From assembly GCA_964023205.1 (NCBI GenBank), contig OZ026836.1:4943493-5007492 (forward strand): a DNA stretch of 64,000 nt, written 5' to 3'. Source of the DNA: Lutraria lutraria. Taxonomy: Eukaryota; Mollusca; Bivalvia; Venerida; Mactridae. The translations under genes and the position numbers were made by a program. Within the stretch, counting starts at the first letter, position 1, and every line of letters begins with the position of its first letter. Under the pieces are notes generated by a model. It was not told the origin of the DNA, searched no databases, and saw only the letters and a list, made by a program, of their open reading frames with translations. Positions 12,641 through 26,800 of the stretch are shown here, piece after piece.

Positions 12641-15600
12641 AATTATATTATCTTACATCGCACGGTCAGAAGAATAAGTGAAATACAAGCCTGTTGATCA
12701 TGATATTGTGGTTCGGGACGTGACTGAGGTACATACACTTTTGGGACGACTTGATTTAAATACATGCTATTCAAACCAATGATCTCCCATGTGGTTAATG
12801 TTAAAAGGAAAGCAATTGCTTAAGAATTGAGCTGGGAGGCGAGTCGGTACTGCCTATAAATACAACAATATGATCAGAGATTAATTAAGCAAACTTTGTG
12901 TTGTATGTCACTGAAATTCTGTTGGTAAACAACATTTTAAACTTAGTGGAAAGTACGAATATCCCCCTGGTCGTCCGCTGATACAACATGTCATCAGCAC
13001 TGTGCCAATTATACGGTATTAACTTATGTTCTGCTTGCTTATTCAAAGCAACTTGGAAAAGACTTGACATCTAAATTTAAAACAAACTCCGGAAGAAGCA
13101 GTCATGTAATTGTTGCATCATTTGGAGGTATTGATGTACATATCCGCTTATATATCATTTACTATATTTATAACCACGGTAATTTTTGTGGTCATCACTT
13201 TTGTATGAACTCACAAAATACTAACCGTTCAGTCATATATGTCCATGATGATTTTTCATGCGAGTAAGAAAGTTTGTGCCTAATCGATAAGCTGTTTCCA
13301 TCAAATTATCTTTTCCCTCGGCATCATAATTGTACCTTATAACAAAGACCGATTGGCAGATTGCGAACGTCATGGTTTCTGAATAATGCTTGCAAACGGT
13401 TATATATATTTATATATATATATACACAAGGAAGCCATGACTACAAATTACATTTCGCGATGCATGAAACTCTATTGGGTTACTGTGTATATTGGATGCT
13501 GTTTAGTGATTTTTTGCCGAAATTGTTGGCGAATTGACTAAACAATAGGATTGAGACTCGAGAAGTCTATTTATGGACATGTGGGAGTTGTGTAATCTCC
13601 TAATTCAAGAACCATGCATGTAAGTTCACATTTATTTCCTTGTCTGATGTTCCATGATGTGAATACATATATATGAATGTTTCTACATAATCGTTTTGTC
13701 TATCCTCGCTTCGTATGATTGTGTTCGGTAAGTTTTATTGCTTAAACATCGACGACTCACCAAATCTCTCAATGTTAAAAGTGATGATATCAGTGTTGTC
13801 GTAATTATCAATACTTAAAGGAGTGTAACATGCGAGGGCAGAATGCAAGAAAACTATACAAGAAATTGTAAATCAATGTATTTGCTCCTTGATATAGTTG
13901 CGCGTCGTGGTATACAAAATATTATGCTGGAAAATTAAAGCGTTATCTTATTGTTACTAAAGCCTACCTTTCAGCATATTTGACGTACCGTGTGGTAAGT
14001 TCATATCTGCCCACGCAGCTCTTAAATAAGATAACATAAATGTACTTTATAAAATATGATTTTGATCATTTTACATGTCAAAAGTGTTACTACATTTATT
14101 TATAACACGGAAAAGGCAAGGCTCAATCATGTATATACCAGAATCTAAATTAACAAGCGTCTATTAACAAAGACCAATGTTTCCGTTTCCTTTTGGTTCA
14201 AAGCTTGTGAGGCATCAGACTTGTCAAATTCTATTACTTTTCATTTAGAAATCTAAAGGCAACATCACTCAGGTTCTTCGATTCCCTTTTGTTATATAAC
14301 ACCAGGCAACGGGAGTACAACTTCACTGTTTGCTGTTTCTTGTATACCTCTTAATACACAGACTAACTTACCGTATCTTGTTATCCATATTTATTCTATA
14401 TTATGATGTATAATTATTCCATTACTTCACAACCTTTTACTGAAATAGCAGCTCAATGTTGGGGAAGACATCTTATTAATCAAACCAAACAATGACATGT
14501 TGTTGACAAGACAACATTACAACAAAGGTAATTGTTAAATTAAATCACGATAAACATTTGTATCTTATTGTTTAACCTTTAAAAACGAGCCCTTCCCAGC
14601 CATTCCTGTTCCAAGTCGGTTCCTGCTGGGTGGCTATACATTGTCCCTCATATTTAATATGTACCTACGTGTATCATGAGTTGAGGGTTGATTGGTTTTG
14701 GGAGAGTTCGTAGTATTTTGGGAAGTGGGTATTTTTGTATATGTTTCTTTCTTATCTGTATTTCTTCGTGTTAACCGATGGTCCGTCCTGCACATGTATG
14801 CATTGGCTTTTTAATTTAGTAATATACATGTACGTACCGCCTGTGACATCAATAATGTTTTAAATTTTTTAACATAGATAAAATTATATTAATTTATTTA
14901 TTTCAATAAAAAGAATCAAAGCTTTAACGTGTATTGTCTCTGAAACCAAAACAAACGATATTCGCATCCTGCAAGAATACTACAAGAAAATCTTGGCTTT
15001 AAGTCTTAAGTAAACATTATACATGCACAGTTGCTAGACAGGACCAGACCGATAACAAATATTTCGATTAATAACTATGCAGTTATATAGAGTGGTGGAA
15101 AATATCGGATATTGGGACCATTGGCTTTCTTGCGTTACACGTTTAGGTCTTTTATCTGATTCACGAGCGAAAGTCTGCAAATTCAATATTTCAACTTAGT
15201 TATTTCTCTTCCTCTGTTTGGCGAAAGATTCAAGATAATTAGTATTTAGGGATATACACCAGCTTCTTAAACCAAAGATCGATGGTTTCAATTGCTGTAT
15301 TTTTTTCAACGTTTCATTGTTCATTTACTTAAGTCTGTACGATCGGAGAATTTAAGTACAGGGATACGCCATATCCATTTTTAAATATTATTCAGCATAG
15401 GTTGTGCTTCAAAATGGTTAGGCACTGGCTTGTTAGAACAATGACCTTGGATGTATTTTTTCCAATTTTTTCGTTGCCCATTTGCTTTTGTCTGCATGAT
15501 AGGAGAACTGATACATAGAATTATATAAACACGACATACATTTTAATATTATCTATCATTAATATAAATTATATGAAATGTTTTCACCATAGTGAATACA

Positions 15601-15761
15601 CGATAGAACGTTTACTACAAAAGGTCATACCACATCTAAAGTTTTGGCTCCATTTATATGATGTAGTGTTGTACGGTGTTGAGTAAGCATTGTTCAATAA
15701 ATGATTAAAATGTCTGAAAGGTGTTTTCCAGGTTTTGTGTGACTTGAATACATATTTAGAC
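12641..15761. other. Intergenic spacer, no gene seen
   Basis: AT-rich sequence with only short open frames of no recognisable content (12885-13267 on both strands) and a TA-rich microsatellite near 13402-13426. I see no splice-consistent exon, RNA gene or clear transposon. Confidence 0.5.
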
Positions 15762-15845
15762 ATATCGAGGGCGCAACGCAACAGTGTCGTAACTTGTTCT
15801 TATTTCAATATGAGTTACGACACTGTTGCGCTGAACCCTCGATAC
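15762..15845. mobile_element. Hairpin MITE, copy 2 (opposite orientation)
   Basis: An inverted repeat of the same length as that at 5204-5287, with arms ATCGAGGGCGCAACGCAACA and TGTTGCGCTGAACCCTCGAT. The loop (ACTTGTTCTTATTTCAATAT) is the reverse complement of the loop in copy 1, so the two copies are inserted in opposite orientations. Arm mismatches are few, suggesting fairly recent spread. Confidence 0.82.
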
Positions 15846-17990
15846 ACTGAGTGTTAAATACACTTTGAAAAACATGGGATGCATATACATGTATGATGAT
15901 CACTCGAAAGTCTCTCAAAGTCTATACTCTGTAATAATAATTGATACACATTATAGCAAACAAATATAATTATACTACAAAAGAGAAAATAAAAATAGGA
16001 ACAATATTATTTCTCTTGTCATTTAACATTTTCCATAATAAATCAGCACATCATGTTATCAGAAGGTCTCCTGTCTCTACAATACTTCACCTCTCTTACT
16101 CTTCGCTGGAAATAATGAAACTGCTGATCAATTTTCCTCTCCGAAAAAGCATTGTTATGACGTCATAAATTTCAACGCTTCGCTAAAATGTTCCAATAAA
16201 TCACTTTCCCGGCTTCTTTTGTTCGTTCTCACTTTTTATTTGTGTAAGTTGGTAGCGTATAAACTTCACACGGGTTGCGCTCGGTGCAAAAACCCAGAAG
16301 CTTTTACTGAAAGTAATTAAAACTGCGTAAATATCAATTTATCAGACCAATTAAGAGCATTCACAATTTCTTGTAACAGTGATATCTGCAAGTAATGCAA
16401 TGGTATACATACACATTGTATTGTGAATCTGCCACGGAGATCTCAGCATTATGGGATATATTTTGTCTGTCAAAATTACATTTGCTTTGCCCACCTCTTA
16501 GACATTAAATCAATAGTATAATCATAGCAAGAACATATGGAATAATAATTTATATTATGTTGATTTTCGATACGTCTAAGTGCGAGTAATGTAATTAGCG
16601 TTTCTGATTTTGGTATTTGCTTCTTGTTGGCCTCTTTTATGGTTAAGCGCAAACTGACATCATAATGCGCGTGATCCAGCAATAGTGTGCATGCAATATA
16701 ATAGAATTATTATTATTTTACTTTTTTTGTAAACTTAAAAAAGCTATCATGTACGTTTATATCTGTTACTTGTATGTATCATGGTTTGTCTCATGATACG
16801 CCATTTTATGCATTTATTTTTCAGCACGAATGTATTTGTCGAAATTAAGTGTATGTATTGTATAAGTAACTGACAATGTCAAAGTCAGGTTGAACCAAAA
16901 TGTAGCATAAATCGTATAGATAGTTTTAATTAAACATTCGGTCGTACCAGCGTATCTTGAAATAAATAGGTTGAAACAAAAAAGTCGTTCTAATTGTCTT
17001 GACTCAATTAAGCAAAATTGAAGCCCGTATCCAATGAACATAATAATTCCGAACCAGCATTTAGGTAAAGTATGAGCAGTTAACGATTAATTTATTTTAG
17101 ATCTTTCTAAAGCGAATATAAAACTGGCATTTCAAATCACTTCTGTCAAACGTGTGTTTGTATATTAATTATTTTACTTCATTTCTTTACTAACAAATTA
17201 GTTAATGTGTAACAATTATAATCAGATGCTTTTTACGACAACTTCATTATTGCATGGCGTCAAAACAGATAATAAGGTAGAACAAAATCAACATACAAAG
17301 TCTTCAGACCTAACTAAACACTATACAACAAGAAAATACTGACCTAACTTAACACCTATACAACAATTAAGCAAATACATACATAACTGAACACTATACA
17401 ACAAGCAAATACACAAATGCAAAACAAACAAATGTAGACCAACGTAAATAAACAACTGTAAATATTACAACAAAATATAAAACACAATTAAAACAGAACA
17501 TAAAAAATGTACAAAACAATCAGCAATATACAGCACGAAGGTAAATAAAAAGGTATATATTATGTTAGGGGACATGAAAACACCAAACTCCCATGCAGCG
17601 ACCCCCAGCGACGATTAAGGGACTGACAGTAATTGAAAAGAGGAACGAAACTGGTTGCAGTGACCCATTTCTATGGTACTGTCCATAGGGATAGGATCTA
17701 AAATACGACAGATGGCGAGAGACAATAAGAACAGTGAGGAAACTAAATAAGATAAATGTGATTGTTTATATTCAATATTGAGGACGTATCATTTTTATTA
17801 AATTAGTTTATCCGTATTTTCCATTTTCCAATCGGAAACCGTTTTACACAAATTCAAAATGAATTTAAAAGTCATAATTTCATGTCACTATTTGTGTGAT
17901 AAAACGTACGGAATGCTTTTAACATTTCACTTAATAATTTGTCGAGACAGTTAAAGATATCGTGTGTAGAGATATTCGGCAGTTCACATA
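15846..17990. other. Intergenic spacer, no gene seen
   Basis: AT-rich, with short domainless open frames (15941-16168, 16476-16682, 16814-17041). An A/C-rich, imperfectly periodic stretch at about 17290-17540 repeats AACACTATACAACAAG-like and ACATAACTGAACA-like units, a decayed tandem repeat. A CRE-like TGACGTCA occurs at about 16158, uninterpretable without a promoter. Confidence 0.45.
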
Positions 17991-18195
17991 TCACTAATGG
18001 ATCATGTGATTAATGCATCATGTGACTAATGGATCATGTGATTAATGGATCATGTGGCTGATCATGATATATTATACCATGTGATTAATCTTTCATGTGA
18101 CTAAAGGATCATGTGACTTAAATATCATGTGAATAAATAATGGATCATGTGATTAAAGAATCGTGTGACGAGTGGATCATGTGACTAATGATTTG
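17991..18195 (+). repeat. Imperfect ~16-bp tandem repeat with TCATGTGA cores
   Basis: About eleven degenerate copies of a unit like GGATCATGTGACTAAT, with spacing from ~15 to ~25 bp. Eight copies keep an intact TCATGTGA, a palindrome-like E-box; others are changed to ATCATGTGG, ACCATGTGA or ATCGTGTGA. TCATGTGA matches the consensus bound by MITF/TFE bHLH-ZIP factors, but a simple decayed satellite is an equally good explanation. Confidence 0.7.
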
Positions 18196-18367
18196 GTGCA
18201 AACGTCAAGTCTACATCCTAAATTATGCAGTAAAAAGCGTGCTAAATTTAAACTACAAGTCTCGATTGTCTATTGTGGTTATATAGAATAAGTATTGCCT
18301 CTTAGAAATATATCTTATTTCTTAGATGAGGAAACATTACAATACTGGTTTTGTTCGTCTTCTATTG

Positions 18368-18770
18368 AACATTTTATGCCATCCATTATATCGATATGCA
18401 GGCAGCAAACGAGCATTTGAAACTGCATAATTACATTCTCTGCGTGCAAACATTCTGTTTAAAAGACAACAATTACTTTTCTGCTTAAACTAGGAATCCT
18501 GGAAATAAGTTTTTTACTGTATCTCATTAAGTGTCCTAAATTGGATATTAATTGTTACTGTAACGTAATTGGCTTTCTAGCAATCCAGTTCGTCATGAAT
18601 AATGTAAACATTTGTACCATTTCCATCTCAGAATGACATTACTTGTACATTTCTCAAACATTATTTGTTTTCTTAATGCTGCATATAGGATTCAAATAAT
18701 TGAATGCATCTATTTTGTGCACGCATGCGTGAACGTGATACCATGACGTTATGAAGACCTAGAAAAACGT
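18368..18770 (+). repeat. Dispersed repeat family A, copy 1 (~400 bp)
   Basis: First of three same-strand copies (others at 23418-23825 and 28466-28885). The core 18391-18515 is identical base for base to the cores at 23472-23596 and 28526-28650. Flanks are more diverged, although copy 1 and copy 3 stay close through GAATGCATCTATTTTGTG and CGCATGCGTGAA. After copy 1, weaker similarity to the sequence after copy 2 continues to ~18960. Inside the core a frame starting ATGCAGGCAGCAAACGAGCA is open for 31 codons and ends in TAA. I recognise no protein; it may be a repeat, a repeated terminal exon, or a conserved regulatory block. Confidence 0.85.
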
Positions 18771-18989
18771 GTGTTCTTTGTAAGGTTGATAAGAGACAGG
18801 GATACTGAGATATGACACATACTCGTATTATAGCACCATCTTAGTAATGCGGTATTCCTGTGATGAGTGCATTCGTTATTGATATATTCATGTAATTAAA
18901 TTTTGTCCATTGTGTTCGTAAGAAAATGTTCTTCTTGCTGCTTTTCGTTTGAAACGATTGTCAAAATGAACATCATTCTTAACAACAAT

Positions 18990-21900
18990 TATTTAAGTGG
19001 AAGAATCGCTCATATTTAACGTATCTTTTTAAACATCTACCCCAGTTACATAATGATTTTAATGAGAACAAGAATTGTACCTCCAGAACCCGGCTATTGT
19101 TACAGTCCTGTCAGCTTGTATGTTTAATGGAAATCGCAAATAAATTTAAGGAGTTGTGCACAGAGGCATTATAAGGTAAAAAATTAGCCAAAGGGCAATG
19201 ACTCAAAAATGACCGAATCAATTGCAAAAAGCTTCAGAATATGCGCTACAACAATTGATACTGATCATTCTATAAAAGGACGAACTGAATTAATCATTCT
19301 ATTATCTATAACTAAATCAGTCGTTTTGTACTTCATTGAAAAAAGCGTACAATACATGTTCATGTAGTTTATGTCGATCTATAGCATTCATATATGTGGG
19401 GGTAGTATTTTGTACTTGAATTACTAAAGATTAGTACCGATGTATAAGAATCCAAAGTAACTTGACATATAAGGAAATAATTAAGTGCATATTGTCAAGT
19501 TATGCATCAAATGTTACATCGGCAACAAACGTTTCACAAAAGCATTTCTTATCTCTTAGGTGCTGAACTCCTACTTCACGTAATTTAAACGTGTCCACCT
19601 ATATATCAAAATATCTTTCAAAACTGATGATATATGTGATGTATTCGAATTCGTTGCTAGTTTTCAGTGTCCACTTTTGCGTTTGACCTTTCCGTTTAAG
19701 TGTGCATATAAAAGCATAAGCCACACGAATACATCACGTTTTATTTCATATTCGTTTGATACGTGTGTTTTTTCGATCGAATTTATTACACGTGTGATAC
19801 ATTCCGTCGAATTTCCATTCGTGTTACATAATTATTGATCTGTGACACATACGGCTCAAATTAATGATTTGATTTCACATTACATTTCCAAATCTTAAGA
19901 TATAAATTACAACGAACACATGCAACACAATACTTTATTCAATTTGATTTCAATTTAACACGTGCTCTACCTCTCTATGAAGAATTAGTTTGATTGTTTA
20001 GCCTAACGGTAAAATACATGTGACTTTTTAGAGAGAAAACAATTTTTCACGACATGATCACTCGTTCTGTAAACATCTTGCAGTGTATTATTGTGTCAAC
20101 ATTTGGAATTTAGTGATCATAGTGTGAGATTGTGTTAATCTGTCGTTACGATTCACATAGAAAGCCATGGATAAATTTTGTGAGAAGACATAAAAATATA
20201 AAAAACACGTCTTTTATTTAGTTACAACTAACTATAAAACATTGAATTAATTAGAAAGCAAATGAATGATACAATTCTTCAAGTAGATTAAATACTTCAC
20301 GATTATTTCTAAGCCAGTGTAGTTTGGTAGCATGCTGTAATTTCTCGTCATGGAACACGTGATATTCTCTTACAGCAGCAAGTTCTTAACAAACAGGTAT
20401 CACGTTGATTAGCTTTACTGATAAAAGATTTCGATTAAATTATATATGACAGCAGTTCGTTGTACATAGCGGTACATGGGTTCGTTCACAACAATTCTGC
20501 TCATTTATTATTATACTTAGGCGTAAAAATTGCTCTGTAACGCAATAGAGTTTTGTTTTCAGAATAAAAAATGGTATGAGGTGTTCTTTAGAATTAACGC
20601 AATGATACATAAAAGTGCAAAAAGGAAAAGAGAGTGCCTTCTTTAAGCATTAATTTATTCCAAAAACTTGCAATTGTCCATTTGCGTACGATACTTTCAA
20701 ACGCAATCATTTTGTGAAGGTTTGTGGAAATTGCATGAAAAATGTAGGCGCACACAAGCAGACATACGTTTTATATTAATTAAAGGTCAACAACTCTGAT
20801 AAACATAATCAAATAACAAAAAGGTAATATTCTGCACTGTAACATTTGGTCATAATCATTTGGTGAAGGTTTGATGAAAATCGCAAGAAAGATGTTACAG
20901 GAGTTGTGTGCACTGAAACATAAAAATGTTAAATTGAGCAAAAGCTATTTTTTTCGAGAGTCGAATAATGTTATAATCATTCTATGAATGTTTAATGATA
21001 ATTGCCTGAGATTGCCTAAGATTTATATGTTTTGTAGAAACAAAATCTAGGTACCGGTCTTTTATTTTGATCATTTGGCATGTAAGCTCTGTTTGTCAGC
21101 CAAATTTTACCTTAATCGCTTGACAACGTATAGAGCTTATCGAAAGTTCCATGCTCATTAAAGTAAGGTAGGTCGTAGTTCGGGGCCTTTTTCTAGACGA
21201 ATTTTAGCCGTGGATACAAGTTTATTTAGTTGTTTGTGGGAATATAGTATAGTGTCTATTACTAGTTTGAATAATTTGAGTGTTTGAGTAATCGTGGCCA
21301 TTTGATTAGCTAATGGTGATGACTGAATCTATTAATAGTTGATAGGTAAGTAAATCATGCAGGCATTGCTCTGCGAAGTTCACTTGTGTGGCATAATATC
21401 TGAAATGCTATTTGAAGTTTAATGTGGTTGTATGATAGCAGATTATGGTGAATTTGTTAATATTTAGGGTTTATTCTATTTGTTTGATGAAGGGTATGAC
21501 CACGTGCTTGTGAACTATATACATGGATTTATTCATTTGTCAAATACTCATGATTGTTAATATGTGTGTATTACTCATATCATGTAATGATGTCGTACTC
21601 TCCATAATGGAGGATTGGATAAAATATACAGTCAATATCCTTTATGAAAAAAGCAACTTCATACAAAAAACATAAACTAATATGCTTCTTATAATTCGTC
21701 TACCAATAACGTTTTGTTACAGTTTTTCTTGTTATCTTTAAAGCGTGTGGAAATGTAAATAGTATAAGAGAGTGGATGTATCATTTCTTGGGTCTACTAA
21801 AAAGACTAGTAAGAACTAGACAAATACTGATTGGCATTTCGAAATATATTGTGTACTGGTTTTGAAAGGCTGGATTAACTTTACCAAGATATAAGATGCG

Positions 21901-23417
21901 ACAAAAATAAAACGTGTAATAAAGTTACCCGTATGATTCATTGAAGATTTCTTGTATAGAAGTGGCTGGATTGTCACAATAAACTGTAATTCGAGTTTAT
22001 ATATTGACAAAAAATGGTGAATTAAGCTATATCTAGGATTTCATCGGTTTATTTTCCCATTATCGTTTGATATTTGTGTCTGAGTTTAAAATGAATGTCT
22101 GGCTTCGGAATACAGTTTGACAGGTATATTTGACAAGTGTTCCCATGAGATGTCTTTGCTTTTGATAAAAACTATTTCTTCTTTATTTAGGATAACATAA
22201 ATATATTGTATTTTACATTTACATTTCTATTCCCATTGAAATTAAATGGATCGACAAATCTAGATCAGACATAATGCTATAACTTTGGCACTTCCACAAA
22301 ATGTCTTGGAATTTAAAATTATGATGTTGATGAGCAATTTTTTGTTCGCTTGATACATCAAAAATTGTGTTAGATATTCTACAAATCTGCCACCATAGGC
22401 AATGGTCCAATGGTTAAAGAACTGGACTCGTAAACCGGCGCTATGTGTACGAAACCCGGTTGCAGCAGTTCATACCAGTTTTTGAAATTTTTTGGACAAA
22501 AGTTTAGGTTCCTAGTGGAAGGCAAAGTTAGTATTGGTTAGAATACAGTCCAGGAAAAAAAGTTATAAAACTAAAATATGGTTGAGGAATGGCCTACTCA
22601 ACCTACTGAAAAAGAGAAACCAATCTGAAAAATGCAGATTGAATAACGCAATTGTATTAGGTTTTGGAAATAAAGAAGAAGATATATATCGGTATGCTTT
22701 TAAGACACCATCGATGTGAAATTATTCCGCCTTTAAAATGTATTCGATTACAGTATACTAACATATTATGCTGATTAAAAATGAAAACTGCTTGCTGTGA
22801 AATACTGAAAAATCATACGAACTTATTATAATTGATATATATATTTCGTTATAATTATAACTACATCATATACGAGCTAATAGGCATATATCCGCTTACT
22901 ATACGCTATATACGCCATTTACGGGCGGCAATGCAGTCTGTGAAAACATAATAATGTTTACGTCCTAGATATAACTCCTCCATATCTGTGCCGTTCTTCA
23001 ATAAATAAACCAATGAATTCATATAACTATTCGAAATAAGAGACATGATATAAATGCCCGGTTCTCCTGTGTTATATCTCCCTTTGTCTGAGCGGCCCTG
23101 AAAAAATGTCCATAGCAGGAGAATGAGCCGTTTAACAAGATATAAGAAATTCATATTTATCTTAATACAGTTTTGATTGTCCATCCCTTTTTAATTATAT
23201 AACAATTAGCTTGTTTTGACTCTCAAGATACATTTAGGACTTATAGTTGCAAACGATATCATATTTTGAAACATGCAATTGTGTAAATTGTAAATGCATA
23301 TATGTGTACGTTATAAGGTGCTGCTCTGCTTTATATTAACACAAAGCATACAAAGAACTGGCACCCCGGCTTGTCTGATGCCTAACTTAGAAGCGTATCT
23401 CGTCTGTGTGACGGGGG
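18990..23417. other. Intergenic spacer, no gene seen
   Basis: AT-rich. It holds a widely spaced inverted repeat near 19636-19738 (GTGATGTATTCG and CGAATACATCAC separated by ~80 bp) and short matches to 24.4 kb (GTTCACAACA, CTGCTCATTTAT at 20.48 kb), possibly part of an old duplication shared with the family A copies. A fragment at 22906-23184 is listed separately. No gene is supported. Confidence 0.4.
22906..23184 (-). pseudogene. Possible GPCR-like fragment (TM7-like)
   Basis: A 92-codon frame. Residues about 44-66 read like the last helix and tail of a rhodopsin-family receptor: GEPGIYIMSLISNSYMNSLV then YLLKN, where NSLVY would replace the usual NPxxY. The upstream part has a hydrophobic LYLVKRLILLLWTF stretch but no CWxP motif, and no start or splice context is convincing. 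If real it is a decayed fragment; a chance hydrophobic frame is the main alternative. Confidence 0.22.
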
Positions 23418-23825
23418 AAGTGTAAACATGACTTTTTATCAGCAATCGTACATTTTATGCCACCCATTACATCGATATGCAGGCAGCAAACGAGCATTTG
23501 AAACTGCATAATTACATTCTCTGCGTGCAAACATTCTGTTTAAAAGACAACAATTACTTTTCTGCTTAAACTAGGAATCCTGGAAATAAGTTTTTTTATT
23601 GTATCTCTTTAAGTGTTTTTAGGATATTAATTGTTAACGAAACGCAATTGACTTTCCAGCAATTCAGTTCGTCATGAATAATGTTAACATTGTCCCAAAA
23701 CCATTTCCATCTCAGAATTTACTTGTACATTTTCCAAACAGAAGTTATCTTTGTTATGCGACTTGGAATTTTCAAATAATTGAATGCATATTTTTGTGCA
23801 CGCATGCTTGATTGTGATACTTTTA
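23418..23825 (+). repeat. Dispersed repeat family A, copy 2
   Basis: Matches copy 3 from AAGTGTAAACATGACTTTTT and TATCAGCAATCGTACATTTT onward. Its core 23472-23596 is identical to the other two, while the 3' half (after 23597) carries many more changes than copies 1 and 3 show between themselves. It begins 5081 bp after copy 1, measured at the shared ACATTTTA. The 31-codon frame in the core is intact here too. Confidence 0.85.
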
Positions 23826-26800
23826 GAGAATGGTGAATTAGAAAACGGGCATTAATTGCAAGGTTGATTGGTCATAGGGAAGTAAAGATACTACAAGTAC
23901 ACGGATATTGACATACTCTCCTTTATGTATCGTTTTCGGTAGATATAAATGTACATGTATTTGTGATACTGTTGACATTGTATGATATGAGAGAGGTCGA
24001 ATATATACAGCATCAGTCGTAAGAAAACGTTCATCATGTACATACACATGAATTGAGCTGACATCGCGTGTACTAAAAATCAAATCAGACATAGCTTTAA
24101 CACAAGTGCTACTTTTCTTCCGGTTAGATTTCATGTTTATTTGAAATTCAATTCCATGTGTGAACACCGTTCTATATGCGTGACATGGTTTGTTATTGCT
24201 GCTATTAAAATGAACAATAATTGTTATGCATGATATGATTCAGAATATAGAACAATTCCTCAGACTGTATAATATCAGCAAGGTAGTATACTATCCTCAC
24301 GGAATATACATGACAATCTGTGATATGATATGAATAGTGATACAACGAAACTTCTCAGTACACAAATACCATCATCATCATCAGTGATGATAAAAAGTGG
24401 TATATGTATATGACAAAATCTGTCCCTCGTTGTCACGTGATATTGTTCTCGTTCACAACATCCTGCTCATTTATGTATGACTAGAACACGTGTTTTATAC
24501 CTACATGTCAGTCTAAATCAAAACATATTTTGTTCTGATTACAGAGACTTGATAAATAAAACGAAGAAAGGAACGTCTGGATAAAATGTTCTTTAATTGA
24601 TTTTAAACAGATATTAATATTCATGTACACTTTCTAGTTATCGAGTTGTTGATTAAAGTAATACAAAGTAATTCGAGAAAAACACGAACTGATGTTTTTA
24701 GATCAAATAGAGGTTTTAGTTAATTTGCTGAACATAGATGATTTATATGTTGTCACGTCATCAGTGTCCGTAATGAGTGTCTTGTTGCCTTAGTTTGACA
24801 TGTATGGCTTGACATGTAATAAGCTGTGTTGTCTTCTTGAATATATAAACTTGAAACATTCCTTATAATACGTTTGCTGTCTATAAAACATAATTATGTT
24901 TCATTTATAGATATTAATCCGAAACTATGCCGATCTATGTTACAGTAAATCAATAAAATATTTCAATTTATCGTAATAAAGTTTTTGTCTCGTGCTTTTA
25001 AATAGTATTGTAATCGCCTTACCTAGACCCTCCAGACAACGCTGGGATTTAAAATTGCACACAATTCCATATTGTGTTGTAATCTGGTCTTGTGATATTT
25101 TGTAGATAAATATATGTTATAAGTTGATGTACTGTTTTCTACTAAACATTAAGCATATCAAGAAGAGGCACTCCGACGCTGTCTGGGATAATGCATTTCA
25201 GACATTTTATCAATTTTATCGACGATTTCATCTCTACATATAAATATATTGTGTCATGGTGTCAGTATAGTTTTAAGACCTGACACGCGGAAATCGAAGT
25301 AATGTGCTTACTAAATATTTCAGGATATTAATCTGTTATTGTCTTTGCCCTCCATTTCCCGATAACCTGATATTATTAAATTCCTTATACTTGATATATA
25401 AAACAATATGCCGCAAACTCCCAAAACATTTTCAAAATATAGTGAAGATAAATTAGATAAACGGGTCAACTAAAGTTTGCGGATTTGCATTCAAAAGTAT
25501 ATTAAAGTTACATAATCATTACAACTGAAATTGTTTGAAGACCATATGCAAGTCAAACTGTTTGTCTGAATCTGTCAAAAAATCGACTCTAACTTATTTT
25601 CATTGCAATACGATACACGCACATAATACTAACGAGTACTTAATTGTATCCGAAACAATTAAGACCGACATTACAAATGTGATGTGTGATAATAACTGTA
25701 CATTAATTTAATTGTTACCCTATGAAAGTAACATACATGTAATTATTTACATGTTTCCGTGAATCTAAGTGTATATAATATTATAGTCAAGTACTTAGAA
25801 TAATTAGAGGCGAAAACGTTATATGTACAATCCTTTATGAATTTGCATCTATTTTTACTATGTTTTGACAGTACATCATGCAACTTTGATGGTAATTTGG
25901 TTGTGCACATTGTTCCCATTATGTGCCACAACACTTGAACTATAGTCTCAAACTGCTTATCAAACATTAATCAGTTTTAAACATGATATGGTACTAGTGT
26001 ATGCGAATATCCTGACACCGATGGAGTGAATGATCATTGTTGTTGATGCATTCGGACCTTTCTAAATCAAGAAATTAAGGACGTGTAGTAATTATGCATT
26101 CCACAACATACAATTACCTGTTGTATTTATTCAAAGGTACATTTAGTTAATTGATATTGGTAAACAGTTCTTTCTTTGATCATTGGTCGTGTCTTGTTAG
26201 CAGAACGTGTCCGTATGCACCTGCAATAATTCATTGTAATTACACAACCTTCCTTGCTTTTACAATTAGCTGTAATTTGACGTTTAGTTATCACTATACG
26301 CACGAGTTTATCATCGACATTTACATCATCGTTGTTTGAATACTTACAGTTTAAGATAACATCGCATCATAAATTGTGGCACTTCACTTAATGGTTCCAA
26401 TTAACCAATTTCCATGTTTCTTCCTGTCAAAGGAAAAGCCGGGTGTATTTCTAGATGATGACTTGATTGTGTCCTTGCAGAAAGATTAGTTTGACCTTGT
26501 ATATTGTAATAAGTAAAGTTCGTGTCATATTAAGTAATGAATGGTGGACATCATACTAACACAATGACTGACCTAAACACACACATTTGAATCACGTGTT
26601 CACAATATGTAAAGTGTCAGTGAAATATCTTACAATATATCTTGCGACGATATACGCTGGCTAGCATTATTATGCACTTCTTGAACCAGCTGTGTTCGAT
26701 TAGCATATAACCTGTAAATGTCATGCTAATTTCGTATGTAGTACTTTACCTAAAATGTTAACACATGTACATGGTACACATAACAGAAGTGTCATTTATA

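Noticed and set aside
16155..16165. TGACGTCA CRE-like site (another near 37180)
   Set aside because: An isolated 8-bp palindrome with no promoter nearby; expected by chance in 64 kb.
19636..19738. Widely spaced inverted repeat GTGATGTATTCG / CGAATACATCAC
   Set aside because: Arms of only about 12 bp with an 80-bp loop; no second copy or target duplication, so not called an element.
22409..22470. tRNA-like stretch (GGTCCAATGGTTAAAG ... ACGAAACCCGGTTGC)
   Set aside because: The first part resembles a tRNA box A but no acceptor stem or canonical GGTTCRANNCC box B can be placed; at most a decayed SINE head.
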